Shown: positions 26,598 to 35,133 of the stretch, piece after piece | Numbering within the stretch: position 1 is the first letter of the stretch | Layout: every line of letters starts with the position of its first letter | NCBI GenBank assembly: GCA_036505635.1 | Contig: DASXTC010000008.1 | Location: 1 to 64,000 of the forward strand | Direction of reading: 5' to 3' | Length of the DNA: 64,000 bases | From: DASXTC01 sp036505635 | GTDB taxonomy: Bacteria; Acidobacteriota; Polarisedimenticolia; JACPZX01; DASXTC01 | Notes under the pieces: model-generated | Told to the model about the DNA's origin: nothing | The model's database searches: none | The model's input: the letters and a program-made list of their open reading frames with translations, nothing else | Made by a program: the position numbers and the translations under genes

Positions 26598-26679
26598 GAT
26601 GGGTCTCCACGGCGGATGGTGAGGATGTTGTATCCTGGGCGACTCTCCGGTTCTTCGAATTCACTCGAAGGAAGTCTAC

Positions 26680-27600
26680 GTGACGCGACCGCGGCTGAGC
26701 AACGATCTCGAGCTGATGGCCGTGGTCTTCTTCTGGGCCTTCAACGTCACGGTCGTGAAGATCGCCCTGAGGGAGATGGCCCCCCTCGCGTTCAACGTGC
26801 TGCGCTTCGCGGGCGCCTCGCTGCTGCTGCTCCTGCTCACCCGATGGCTGGAAGGGTCGATCTCGGTGGCCCGTCGGGACCTGGCCCGATTTGTGATGCT
26901 GGGGGTCATCGGCCACACCCTTTACCAACTCTTCTTCATCATGGGGTTGGCCCGCACGACCGCGTCGAGCACTTCGTTGATCTTCGGCAGCACTCCCATC
27001 GTAGTGGGTTTGCTCTCGCGGCTGGCGGGTCACGAGAAGGTCGGCCCCGGCCAGGCCGCCGGAGCGGCGCTGGGCTTCTGCGGCGTCTTCCTGATCGTCC
27101 AGGCCGGCGGGCAGCGGGAGGCGCTGGTCGACGCAGAGCCGCTCACGCGGTTGACCGGCAACCTGCTGGTGATGGGGGCCGTGCTCTGCTGGTCGCTCTA
27201 CACGGTCCTCTCCAAGCGTCTCCTCGAAAGCTACTCGCCTCTGCGTGTGACGGCCGTGACCCTCTCAATGGGGGCCGTCATGATGATTCCGCCGGCTATC
27301 CCGGATCTGGTCGGCCAGAAGTGGGGCTCCGTCTCGTTGACGACGTGGGCGGGGCTTTCCTATTCGCTCATCTTCGCGCTGGTGGTCTCCTACGTGCTCT
27401 GGTACCGCTCGGTCAAGCAGGTGGGTAACGTCAGGACGGCGATCTACTCCAACCTCGTCCCGGTATTCGGGACTCTGTCGGGCGTCCTCCTGCTTGGTGA
27501 ACGGCTGACGGCGGGTCTGGGCCTGGGGGGCGCCTGCATCCTCGCCGGCATCGCTCTCGCGCGGTTCCGGGACGAGAGGGCCGTCTCCTCCACGCCCTGA
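26680..27600 (+). CDS. DMT-superfamily (EamA) transporter
   Basis: 306 residues, ten membrane segments in two EamA repeats, the standard architecture (ELMAVVFFWAFNVTVVKIAL near residues 9-28 and NLLVMGAVLCWSLYTVLSKR in the second half). GTG at 26680 is the start; a short inverted repeat, CTTCGA at 26653-26658 and TCGAAG at 26665-26670, lies just upstream. Family members export amino acids, nucleotides or other metabolites. It heads a plus-strand run with the SDR and the thioredoxin-like genes. Confidence 0.85.
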   Translation: MTRPRLSNDLELMAVVFFWAFNVTVVKIALREMAPLAFNVLRFAGASLLLLLLTRWLEGSISVARRDLARFVMLGVIGHTLYQLFFIMGLARTTASSTSLIFGSTPIVVGLLSRLAGHEKVGPGQAAGAALGFCGVFLIVQAGGQREALVDAEPLTRLTGNLLVMGAVLCWSLYTVLSKRLLESYSPLRVTAVTLSMGAVMMIPPAIPDLVGQKWGSVSLTTWAGLSYSLIFALVVSYVLWYRSVKQVGNVRTAIYSNLVPVFGTLSGVLLLGERLTAGLGLGGACILAGIALARFRDERAVSSTP

Positions 27601-27636
27601 CTGGACGCGCGGCGCGCGGTGGTACAGGATCAGCGC

Positions 27637-28428
27637 ATGGAGCTGGGAATCCAGGACAGGGTGGCGCTGGTGACCGCGGCCAGCGCGGGCATCGGCCGCG
27701 CGGTCGCCGGGGCGCTTGCGGGGGCGGGATGCCGCGTCGCGATCAACGCCAGGCGTCCGGGCCCGCTTCAGGAGGCGACGCGCGCGATCGCCGCGGATAC
27801 GGGCGCACAGGTGCACGCCGTGGCCGCCGACCTGAGCCTGGCCCCGGACATCGAGCGATTGGCCCGGGAGGTCCGCTCGGCGTTGGGCCCGATCGACATC
27901 CTGTTCAACAACGCCGGAGGCCCGAGAGCCGGCGTCTTCGAGGATCTCGAGGCTGATGCGTGGGACGAGGCGTTCCGTCTGAACCTCCGCAGCGCCGTGC
28001 TCCTGTGCCGCCAGGTGGTGCCGGAGATGAAGCAACGCCGGTGGGGGAGGATCGTCAACCTGACCTCGATCGCCGTCAAGCAGCCCATCGACGGCCTGAT
28101 GCTCTCCAACAGCCTTCGCGCGGGGGTCGCCGGATTCGCCAAGAGCCTCGCCAACGAGTGCGGCCCCTTCAACGTCCTGGTGAACACCGTCTGCCCCGGC
28201 TACACTCTGACCGACCGTCTCATCGAGCTTGCCGATATCAGGGCCCGGGGGGCCGGGACCTCCAGAGAGGAGATCATGAGGACCATGGAGCAGGCGCCTC
28301 CTCTCCGGAGGGTCGGGCGGCCCGAGGAGGTGGCCGATCTGGTGGCATACCTCTGCTCGGAGCGCGCCTCCTATGTCACGGGCACGGTCATCCAGGTCGA
28401 CGGCGGGCTCTGCCGGGGCCTCCTCTAG
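27637..28428 (+). CDS. Short-chain dehydrogenase/reductase, atypical active site
   Basis: 263 residues from ATG 27637 (MELGIQDRVALVTAAS); an in-frame GTG at 27619 is possible. The nucleotide loop TAASAGIGRAVA and the NNAGG motif are clear, and DPXXG-like CPGYTLTDR follows. The usual catalytic YxxxK is not visible: the equivalent stretch reads LMLSNSLRAGVAGFAKSLA. This atypical SN-type SDR group is annotated as 3-oxoacyl-ACP reductase-like, but its chemistry is not known. The gene abuts the MauE-like gene without a gap (TAG then ATG), implying co-expression. Confidence 0.82.
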   Translation: MELGIQDRVALVTAASAGIGRAVAGALAGAGCRVAINARRPGPLQEATRAIAADTGAQVHAVAADLSLAPDIERLAREVRSALGPIDILFNNAGGPRAGVFEDLEADAWDEAFRLNLRSAVLLCRQVVPEMKQRRWGRIVNLTSIAVKQPIDGLMLSNSLRAGVAGFAKSLANECGPFNVLVNTVCPGYTLTDRLIELADIRARGAGTSREEIMRTMEQAPPLRRVGRPEEVADLVAYLCSERASYVTGTVIQVDGGLCRGLL

Positions 28429-29343
28429 ATGGACCAGGCCCTCACCCCCGCAGGGCGCGCACTCCGGCTCGCCGGGCACATCTGCCGCGTCGGGCTCGGC
28501 TATATCTTCCTGGCCTCGGGAGCCCTCAAGTCGCTCGACCCGGAGGGATTCAGCGGCGAGGTGGCGCAGTACGGGCTGCTGTCCGGCGCTTTCGCGAGGA
28601 GCTTCGCCTACCTGCTCATCCCCATCGAGGTGGCCGTCGGAGCGGCCCTTTTGTTAAACTTCCGGCCCGCGCTCACCCTTTCCGCGGCGACCGCCTTGAT
28701 GGTGGTGTTCATCGGCGCCATCGGCTATGCGCTGGCCACCGATCAGCCGCTTCACGGATGCGGGTGCTTCGGGCGCTTCGTTGTCAGGACGCCCGTGGAG
28801 ACGCTCAGGGAGGACCTGGCATTCCTCGCGGCGGGCCTCATCGGGCTGTTCGCCCTGCGGGGGGTGCCCGGGCGCGGGAGGTTCAGGAGCACGATGGTCG
28901 CGGCGGTGGCGCTGGCATCGGGGGCGTTCGTCATCGCGTCGCCGCACCTTCCACTCGATGACGTCGCGACGGGCGTGAAGCCCGGGGCCGAGTGGCGGGA
29001 TCTGGGCGTGGCCCTGGCGGACGTCGATCTGACGCGAGGGGCGTACCTGATAGCTTTGCTGGGGATGAAGGATGAGGCCAGCGGGGCGGCGCTCGGCACG
29101 CTCAACAAGCTGGCGGAGTCGGGCGCCGTGCCGATCCTCGGCCTGCACGGGGACGACGACGAGGCGTACAACGAGTTCTTCTGGAGTCGGGGGCCGGCCT
29201 TCCCGATCTACAAGGTCGCTCCCACCGACATGAAAAGGATGCATCGCAAGCTGCCCCGGTTCTTCGCGGTGAAGGACGGGCGGGTCGTCGCGACTTGGGA
29301 GACGATCCCCTCGGCCGGCGAAGCGCAGGCGGCCCTCAGGTGA
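28429..29343 (+). CDS. MauE/DoxX-like membrane protein fused to a thioredoxin-like domain
   Basis: 304 residues. The N-terminal half (residues 10-170) has four to five helices with the LHGCGCFGRF motif (CGCFG) typical of MauE/DoxX proteins that pass reducing power to periplasmic thioredoxin-like partners. Helix five is followed by a periplasmic thioredoxin-fold-like part at about 180-304 (LIALLGMKDEASGAALGTLN, then PRFFAVKDGRVVATWE), which lacks a CxxC. It immediately precedes two genes for CPHC thioredoxins, so a disulfide relay across the inner membrane is a reasonable inference. Confidence 0.8.
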   Translation: MDQALTPAGRALRLAGHICRVGLGYIFLASGALKSLDPEGFSGEVAQYGLLSGAFARSFAYLLIPIEVAVGAALLLNFRPALTLSAATALMVVFIGAIGYALATDQPLHGCGCFGRFVVRTPVETLREDLAFLAAGLIGLFALRGVPGRGRFRSTMVAAVALASGAFVIASPHLPLDDVATGVKPGAEWRDLGVALADVDLTRGAYLIALLGMKDEASGAALGTLNKLAESGAVPILGLHGDDDEAYNEFFWSRGPAFPIYKVAPTDMKRMHRKLPRFFAVKDGRVVATWETIPSAGEAQAALR

Positions 29344-29350
29344 CGGCATC

Positions 29351-30199
29351 ATGATGAGAGGATTCGGCGCCGCTTCGCTGATGATCCTGGCGTGGACGAG
29401 CCCGGCCGGCGCCCGCGAGGCGCCAACGCCGGGTTCCATGCCGCCTGCCGCGGGGGCCCCTCGGAACTGGTCCGAGAACTTCCAGTACCGCGTGGAGATC
29501 GACGGCGCCGTCTCGGCACGGGCCCGCCTCTTCGCGACGCAGGGGCGCCCGGCGCTCCTGCTGGTGGCGCCGGAGCTCCGGGAGCCTGCCGTCATTCAGA
29601 TCAACGGACGCGAGGTGCTCAAGACGGAACCCGCCGCCGTGGCCGAGGGGCCCGTTCCGACCCAGGTCGTGCTGGCCGATTCCGAGATCCACGGCCCCGC
29701 CGATCCCTACACGCGTGAGGGGGATGCCGTGATCTTCTTCCGGGATGGGCACAAGATCCGGGTCTCCCCGAGGCCCCCGCTCATCGGCCCCGCGACGACG
29801 GAGGATCTCCTCTCCCAGCTTCCGGCCTATCGCAAGGGCATGGATGACTATGCCCCGAGCGATTCGGACATCAGCTACCTGAAGTCCTACAAGTACGCGG
29901 TGAAGGTGGAGGTCTTCTTCGGCTCGTGGTGCCCGCATTGCCGTGTTTCGGTCCCGACGCTCATCAAGTCGGTGAGTCAGGCCGCCAACCCGAACATCCA
30001 ACTCTCCTTTCACGGAGTGCCGACGCCGCCGTTTGGCGGCTACGAGCCGGCGCGTGAGAAGAAGGTCGACGGCGTGCCGACATTCATCGTCTACGCGGAC
30101 GACAAGGAGATCGGCAGGTTCAGCACGATCCCGGGGGACAGCCGCGTGGAGCACGAGCTGGTGAAGGTCCTCTACGCCTACCAGCAGAGCAGGGGATGA
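29351..30199 (+). CDS. Periplasmic thioredoxin-like protein (CPHC), copy 1
   Basis: 282 residues with a signal peptide (MMRGFGAASLMILAWTSPAGA). The C-terminal half contains the redox site FFGSWCPHCRVSVPTL at about 195-210, then GVPTFIVY, the thioredoxin cis-proline region. The N-terminal 150 residues form an extra beta-rich domain (PALLLVAPELREP, RVSPRPPLIGPATTEDLLSQ). It is eight bases after the MauE fusion and overlaps its paralogue by four. CPHC is the active site also found in DsbA, so it may be an oxidant or a reductant. Substrates are unknown. Confidence 0.85.
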   Translation: MMRGFGAASLMILAWTSPAGAREAPTPGSMPPAAGAPRNWSENFQYRVEIDGAVSARARLFATQGRPALLLVAPELREPAVIQINGREVLKTEPAAVAEGPVPTQVVLADSEIHGPADPYTREGDAVIFFRDGHKIRVSPRPPLIGPATTEDLLSQLPAYRKGMDDYAPSDSDISYLKSYKYAVKVEVFFGSWCPHCRVSVPTLIKSVSQAANPNIQLSFHGVPTPPFGGYEPAREKKVDGVPTFIVYADDKEIGRFSTIPGDSRVEHELVKVLYAYQQSRG

Positions 30200-31083
30200 C
30201 GGGCGTGCGCAACGCGAGGATGGTCCGGTGGATGACGGTGGCCGGGGCGGTGGCGGCTCTGGCCGTGCTGGCAGCCGTGGTGATCGTGGCCAGACCGGCC
30301 ACGGCGCGCCAGACGAGCGCGCCGCCGGGGGCCGCCGCGCCACCGGCGGCCGGCGATCCGGGCTGGCTCCCGAGGTATGACTTCGCCCTCGAGGTGGACG
30401 GCAAGCTCTCTCCCGACGCCTGTTTCTACCAGGAGCTGAACAGCCGCCGGATCATGATCAACGCACCGGAGCTTTCGAAGGTCTGCATCCTCAGCCAGGA
30501 GGGCAAGCACGTCATCTCGATCGATCGAGTCAAGGTGAAGGTCGAGGCGGAAGGGGAGGTCGCCCGCCTGTCGCCGGGCGCCGAGGCCGGGGCGGCCTCA
30601 TCGCCCTACACGATCGACTCGGCGTCGGTGGTCTTCTACGTCGGGACGAACCGGCTCAAGATAGTGCCCAAGCAGCCGTTGGTGGGACCCACCACCGCGG
30701 ACGATCTTCTTCGCCACTCGCCGCTCTATCGCAAGGGGAGGGATGCCTACTCCCCGGAGGCCGGCGAGATCGCATACCTCAAGTCGTACGCGACGCCGGT
30801 CGACATCGAGGTTTTCTTCGGGACCTGGTGCCCGCACTGCAAGGTGGTCGTCCCCAGGTTCATGAGGACAATTCAGGCGGCCGCCAACGCCAATCTGCGC
30901 GTGTCGTACCACGGAGTGCCGAGCCCGTTCGATGGATACGAGCCGGCCCGCGTCAGCGCGGTGAAAGGAATCCCGACCTTCATCTTCCGGATAGGGGGCC
31001 GTGAAGTGGGCCGCATCCCCGGCGAACCCACGAGCGGGACCGTGGAGCACGCCATCGCAGAGATCCTCCGGGCCGCAAAGTAA
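30196..31083 (+). CDS. Periplasmic thioredoxin-like protein (CPHC), copy 2
   Basis: 295 residues, a tandem paralogue of the preceding gene, starting in an ATGA overlap. Instead of a cleaved signal it has a longer membrane segment at residues 14-33 (MTVAGAVAALAVLAAVVIVA) that could act as an anchor. Shared landmarks with copy 1 include VPKQPLVGPTTADDLLRHSP, LYRKGRDAYSP, the redox site FFGTWCPHCKVVVPRF and GIPTFIF. The two proteins may form a couple with different locations or redox roles. The promoter for the next OPT gene begins 19 bases after the stop. Confidence 0.85.
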   Translation: MTGVRNARMVRWMTVAGAVAALAVLAAVVIVARPATARQTSAPPGAAAPPAAGDPGWLPRYDFALEVDGKLSPDACFYQELNSRRIMINAPELSKVCILSQEGKHVISIDRVKVKVEAEGEVARLSPGAEAGAASSPYTIDSASVVFYVGTNRLKIVPKQPLVGPTTADDLLRHSPLYRKGRDAYSPEAGEIAYLKSYATPVDIEVFFGTWCPHCKVVVPRFMRTIQAAANANLRVSYHGVPSPFDGYEPARVSAVKGIPTFIFRIGGREVGRIPGEPTSGTVEHAIAEILRAAK

Positions 31084-31102
31084 TCGCTACAGGACAACTT
31101 CG

Positions 31103-31130
31103 TTGACCGCGAGGGGTCGTCGCGTATAAT
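31103..31130 (+). promoter_or_regulatory. Near-consensus sigma70-like promoter for the second OPT transporter
   Basis: TTGACC at 31103-31108 and a perfect TATAAT at 31125-31130 with 16 bases between. Transcription would start near 31137, which rules out the in-frame ATG at 31134 as the OPT start and leaves a leader of about 38 bases to the ATG at 31176. Confidence 0.8.
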
Positions 31131-31175
31131 GAGATGCCGCTGCGGCGGCGTGAAAGTCAACCCCCGGGGGCCCTC

Positions 31176-33194
31176 ATGAAGACTACCGCGACACCACCAC
31201 CTGCCGGTCAGGACGCGCCAGCCTTCAAGCCGTACGTCGACGACCAGACGATCATACCCGAATTCACGCCCAAGGCGATCATCCTGGGCGCGATCTTCGG
31301 AATCATCTTCGGCGCCGCGACGGTCTATCTCGCGTTGCGCGCCGGCCTTACCGTCTCCGCCTCGATTCCGATCGCGGTGCTGGCGATCGCGGTCTTCAAG
31401 AAGTTCGGCAAGTCGACCATCCTCGAGAACAACATCGTCCAGACGATTGGCTCGGCCGGCGAGTCGATCGCGGCGGGCGTCGTCTTCACCGTCCCCGCCT
31501 TCCTGTTCCTCGCTGGGGGCGACCAGTTCTTCCGCTACCTGCCGATCCTGATGCTCTCCACCATCGGCGGGATCCTGGGTGTCCTCTTCATGATCCCGCT
31601 GAGACGATCCCTGATCGTCAAGGAGCACGGCAACCTGCCGTACCCGGAGGGGACCGCCTGCGCGGAGGTCCTCGTCGCGGGCGAGAAGGGGGGCAGCCTC
31701 GCCAGGATGGTCTTCGGGGGGTTCTGGATCGCACTGGGCTACAAGCTTCTCAACAACGTGCTCGGCCTCTGGAAGGAGGCACCGACGCTCGCTTCGGGTC
31801 CGGGCTTCACCAAGTATCCCAATGCGACGCTCTCGTCCGAGATCACGCCGGAGTACCTGGGGGTCGGCTACATCATCGGGCCCCGGATCTCGGGCATCAT
31901 GGTCTCGGGCAGCGTCCTGTCGTGGCTCGCGATGATCCCCCTGCTGTCGCTCTTCGTGCCGGAGGAGAAGATCAAGTCCGATCTGCTGGCCCTGGGGTTC
32001 ACGCAGGGGTGGATCGACGGCCACACGCACGCCGAATGGATCTACCGCGCCTACGTGCGGCTCATCGGCGCCGGAGCGGTCGCGGCGGCCGGCATCATGA
32101 CCCTGGCCCGCTCGCTGCCGACCATCATCTCGTCCTTCAAGGACAGCGTGAAGGACCTCAAGGACGCTCGCGGCAGTGGCGGCGAGACCCAGAAGCGCAC
32201 CGGCAGGGATATCCCCATCACATGGGTGGTCGGGGGCTCGCTGGTCCTGGCGTTGATCATCGCCCTCCTGCCGCAATTCCCCGGAGAGTTCCCGGGCAGC
32301 CTCCTCATGAGCCTGCTCATCGTCGTGTTCGGCTTCTTCTTCGTGACCGTCTCGTCGCGCATCGTGGGGATCATCGGATCCTCGTCCAACCCGATCTCCG
32401 GCATGACGATCGCCACCATCATGGCCACCTGCGGCATCTTCCTGTGGCTTGGCTGGACGGATGCGGCCTACCAGACGGTGGCGTTGTGCGTCGGCGCGGT
32501 CGTCTGCATCGCGGCCGCCAACGCCGGGGCGACCTCCCAGGATCTCAAGACGGGATACATCGTCGGTGCCACGCCGAAGCTGCAGCAGTACGGGCTCATC
32601 ATCGGCGTCCTGGCCTCCGTGTTCGCCATCGGCGGCACCCTCTGGCTGCTCCACACCTCGACCTTCGGACCGATCGGCTCCGACAAGCTTCCCGCCCCGC
32701 AGGGGACCCTGATGGCGACCCTCATCATGGGGATCCTCGCGCAGAACCTCCAATGGGGATACGTGTTCGTGGGGATGGCGCTCGCGGTGGTGATTCAGCT
32801 CTGCGGCGTGGGGGCTCTGGCATGGGCGGTGGGAGCCTACCTGCCGATCTCGACCACCTTCCCGATCTTCGTGGGCGGGATGATGCGGGTCGTGGCCGAC
32901 AAGATTAAGGGGCGTCACGAGGAGTCCGAGCTCTCGAGCGGCATGCTCTACGCCACGGGGCTCGTCGCGGGGGGCTCCATCGCCGGCATCGTCATCGCGA
33001 TGCTGTCGAGCGTCCCGTGGCCCGGGACGCAGGAGTTCGCGAACATGGGTCAGTATCTGAACCTGAACCATCGGATGCACTTCCTCGATGGCCTGGGTCT
33101 GTGGGGCGACCTGCTGGCAACGGCGGCGTTCGGGGCCCTCTGCTTCTTCCTCGTCCGCGCGGCCCAGAAGGACATCCCGATGGAGGGCAGGTAG
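31176..33194 (+). CDS. OPT-family oligopeptide/metal-chelate transporter (second copy)
   Basis: 672 residues with about 15 membrane segments. The N terminus (IIPEFTPKAIILGAIFGIIF, then AATVYLALRAGLTVSASIPI) and later YLGVGYIIGPRISGIMVSG and ATSQDLKTGYIVGATPK are OPT hallmarks and match the paralogue at 22953-24965 segment by segment. The start at 31176 was chosen because the -10 element ends at 31130. It imports peptides or chelated metals across the inner membrane; the substrate is unknown. The two copies are only about 6 kb apart but have separate promoters. Confidence 0.9.
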   Translation: MKTTATPPPAGQDAPAFKPYVDDQTIIPEFTPKAIILGAIFGIIFGAATVYLALRAGLTVSASIPIAVLAIAVFKKFGKSTILENNIVQTIGSAGESIAAGVVFTVPAFLFLAGGDQFFRYLPILMLSTIGGILGVLFMIPLRRSLIVKEHGNLPYPEGTACAEVLVAGEKGGSLARMVFGGFWIALGYKLLNNVLGLWKEAPTLASGPGFTKYPNATLSSEITPEYLGVGYIIGPRISGIMVSGSVLSWLAMIPLLSLFVPEEKIKSDLLALGFTQGWIDGHTHAEWIYRAYVRLIGAGAVAAAGIMTLARSLPTIISSFKDSVKDLKDARGSGGETQKRTGRDIPITWVVGGSLVLALIIALLPQFPGEFPGSLLMSLLIVVFGFFFVTVSSRIVGIIGSSSNPISGMTIATIMATCGIFLWLGWTDAAYQTVALCVGAVVCIAAANAGATSQDLKTGYIVGATPKLQQYGLIIGVLASVFAIGGTLWLLHTSTFGPIGSDKLPAPQGTLMATLIMGILAQNLQWGYVFVGMALAVVIQLCGVGALAWAVGAYLPISTTFPIFVGGMMRVVADKIKGRHEESELSSGMLYATGLVAGGSIAGIVIAMLSSVPWPGTQEFANMGQYLNLNHRMHFLDGLGLWGDLLATAAFGALCFFLVRAAQKDIPMEGR

Positions 33195-33218
33195 GCGTCC
33201 CAGCCCGGGTCGGAACCG

Positions 33219-35060
33219 ATGCGCGCCCGGCGCCTCCTTCTCTACCTGCTGCTGGCGGGCCTGCTGGCGCGGGTGCTCTACCTCCGGCAGGTCGCCGAGC
33301 TCCCGTTCTTCCAGGACCCGATCGGCGACTCGGCGCGTTACCTGGAGCGCGCCGCAGAGATTCTGGACGGCCGCCTGGTCGGGGATCGTCCCTTTTTCTA
33401 CGGCGGGATTTTCTATCCCTGGCTGCTGGCGGCGAGCCGGTGGCTGTTCGGCTCCAGCCCATACCCGGTCTGCCTCGCCCAGGCTCTGGCCGGGTGCGCC
33501 CTGGCCTGGGTGCTCCAGCGATTCGCGCGCAAGGCCGGCGCCTCTCCCGCGATCTCGGCGCTCGCCGCGGGGATCGGCCTTTTCTACGGCCCCTTCGCCT
33601 TCCTGGAGGCGGACCTCCTCATGATCTCGTGGACGCTCCTGTTCACGATGACAGGGGCGCTCCTCCTTCTGGATGGAGTCGAGAGGACCCGGGCCCCCGC
33701 GATCCTGGCGCGACTCGGCGCGGCCGGCCTCTGCCTGGGGCTTGCGGCCTCTGAACGTCCCAACCTGATCGCTCTCGTTCCCGTGCTGGCGGCCTGGGTC
33801 CTCGTCTTCGGGCCCGAGGCGGGACGCCTGCGGGGGGCCGCGGCGCTCGTCGCGGGCTCAGGCGCCGTCATCCTGTGCGTGGCCCTGATGAACCACGCCG
33901 CGAGCGGCAGGTGGGTCCTCCTGACGACCTCGAGCGGGATCAACTTCTACATCGGCAACCACCCGGGGGCGCGGGGCACATTCGACGAACCCTGGTCCAG
34001 CTCCGACCCCGCCTTCACGGCCGGGCACACCGACCTGGAGGAAGCGAGCCTGACGATGGCGCGGCGGGAGTCGGGCCGTGATCTCGATGCCATCGAAGCG
34101 GGGAGCTACTGGTTCAGCCGGGGGATGGCCTATCTGAAGAGCAACCCGCGGGAAGCCGCCTGGCTCTACCTCCGGAAGCTCGCCCTCTTCTGGAACGCCG
34201 CGGAGATCCCGAACCATCTGGACTTCAGGTTCCTGCGCGAGCGCGCTCCGGCCCTTCGATTGATGCCGTTCACCTTCGGGCTGGTGGCGCCCCTGGGGAT
34301 CTACGGGCTCCTCTCCCGCCGGTCCCGATCCTTGATGACGCGCCCAGCCGCGACGCTGCTGGCGGCGCTGATCCTGGTGCCCATGGCGGGCGTCCTGCCC
34401 TTCTTCGTGGCCGACCGCTACCGGGTGGCGGCCGTCCCGCCCCTCATCGTGTCGGCCGCTTTCGGCGCCGCGGCGCTTGGGCGGGGGTTCTCGCTGGCGG
34501 GGACACGCCGCTCCGCCGCCCTGCACCTGGCATGCATCGTCCTGGCGGGAGCGGCGATGGCGACCCCGATGACGGATTTCGATCAGTCCCGCAACTACTG
34601 GCTCCTGGCGCAGGCGTGGAAGAAGCAGGGGAGATTCTCCGAGGCGGCGGACGCCTATGCGCTGGCCCTGGAGGCCGCTCCCGCTCCGGGCGCCGCGGCC
34701 CTCATCCACAACAACAGGGGGGTTGTGCTGGCCGCGATGGGGGAACCGGTTCGAGCCAGGCAGGAATACAGGCTGGCCATCGAGCTCTCCCCGGATCTCG
34801 TGCTCCCGCACAGGAACCTGGGTCTGAGCCTGATGGAGGAGGGGCCGTCCAGCGCCTCGGAGGCCTTTGCTCACCTGACGGTCGCCGAGCGCGCCGACGA
34901 GGGGGACATCGACGTGGCGCGCGCGCTGGCGGTGCTGCTGCTTGCGCGTGGTGATCCGGTCGCGGCGGGCGAGAGGGCCATGAGAGTCTTGCGGCGGCTG
35001 CCGGGGGACCCTTCCGCCCGCGCCGTGCTGGAGAAGGCGAGTCCGGGCGCTCCGCCTTGA
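33219..35060 (+). CDS. GT39/ArnT-like membrane glycosyltransferase with C-terminal TPRs
   Basis: 613 residues. About 11 membrane helices fill residues 5-440. The first periplasmic loop has FFQDPIGDSARYLERAAEI, with the conserved aspartate and the Y-x-x-x-A pattern of polyprenyl-phosphate-sugar transferases. The last 170 residues are soluble TPR-like repeats (WKKQGRFSEAADAYALALEA, then GEPVRARQEYRLAIELSPD). The fusion suggests a glycosyltransferase docked to a protein partner. The gene lies 24 bases after the OPT stop and ends just before a bidirectional terminator. Confidence 0.78.
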   Translation: MRARRLLLYLLLAGLLARVLYLRQVAELPFFQDPIGDSARYLERAAEILDGRLVGDRPFFYGGIFYPWLLAASRWLFGSSPYPVCLAQALAGCALAWVLQRFARKAGASPAISALAAGIGLFYGPFAFLEADLLMISWTLLFTMTGALLLLDGVERTRAPAILARLGAAGLCLGLAASERPNLIALVPVLAAWVLVFGPEAGRLRGAAALVAGSGAVILCVALMNHAASGRWVLLTTSSGINFYIGNHPGARGTFDEPWSSSDPAFTAGHTDLEEASLTMARRESGRDLDAIEAGSYWFSRGMAYLKSNPREAAWLYLRKLALFWNAAEIPNHLDFRFLRERAPALRLMPFTFGLVAPLGIYGLLSRRSRSLMTRPAATLLAALILVPMAGVLPFFVADRYRVAAVPPLIVSAAFGAAALGRGFSLAGTRRSAALHLACIVLAGAAMATPMTDFDQSRNYWLLAQAWKKQGRFSEAADAYALALEAAPAPGAAALIHNNRGVVLAAMGEPVRARQEYRLAIELSPDLVLPHRNLGLSLMEEGPSSASEAFAHLTVAERADEGDIDVARALAVLLLARGDPVAAGERAMRVLRRLPGDPSARAVLEKASPGAPP

Positions 35061-35068
35061 AAGAGGAA

Positions 35069-35101
35069 GGCCCGTGGCCCCCTGTGCCGGGGCCGCGGGC
35101 C
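35069..35101. terminator. Bidirectional terminator hairpin between convergent genes
   Basis: GGCCCGTGGCCCC at 35069-35081 and GGGGCCGCGGGCC at 35089-35101 form a 13-bp stem (one mismatch or wobble) with a 7-base loop. It lies eight bases after the plus-strand GT39 stop and 32 bases after the minus-strand gene stop. The T-runs are weak (TTCCTCTTT on the minus strand), so efficiency is uncertain. Confidence 0.65.
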
Positions 35102-35133
35102 TGGTTGGTGTCACCGGCCGCGAGTGGCCGCGC

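Noticed and set aside
31134..31176. Upstream start for the second OPT gene
   Set aside because: The ATG at 31134 is three bases after the -10 TATAAT, before the predicted transcript start.
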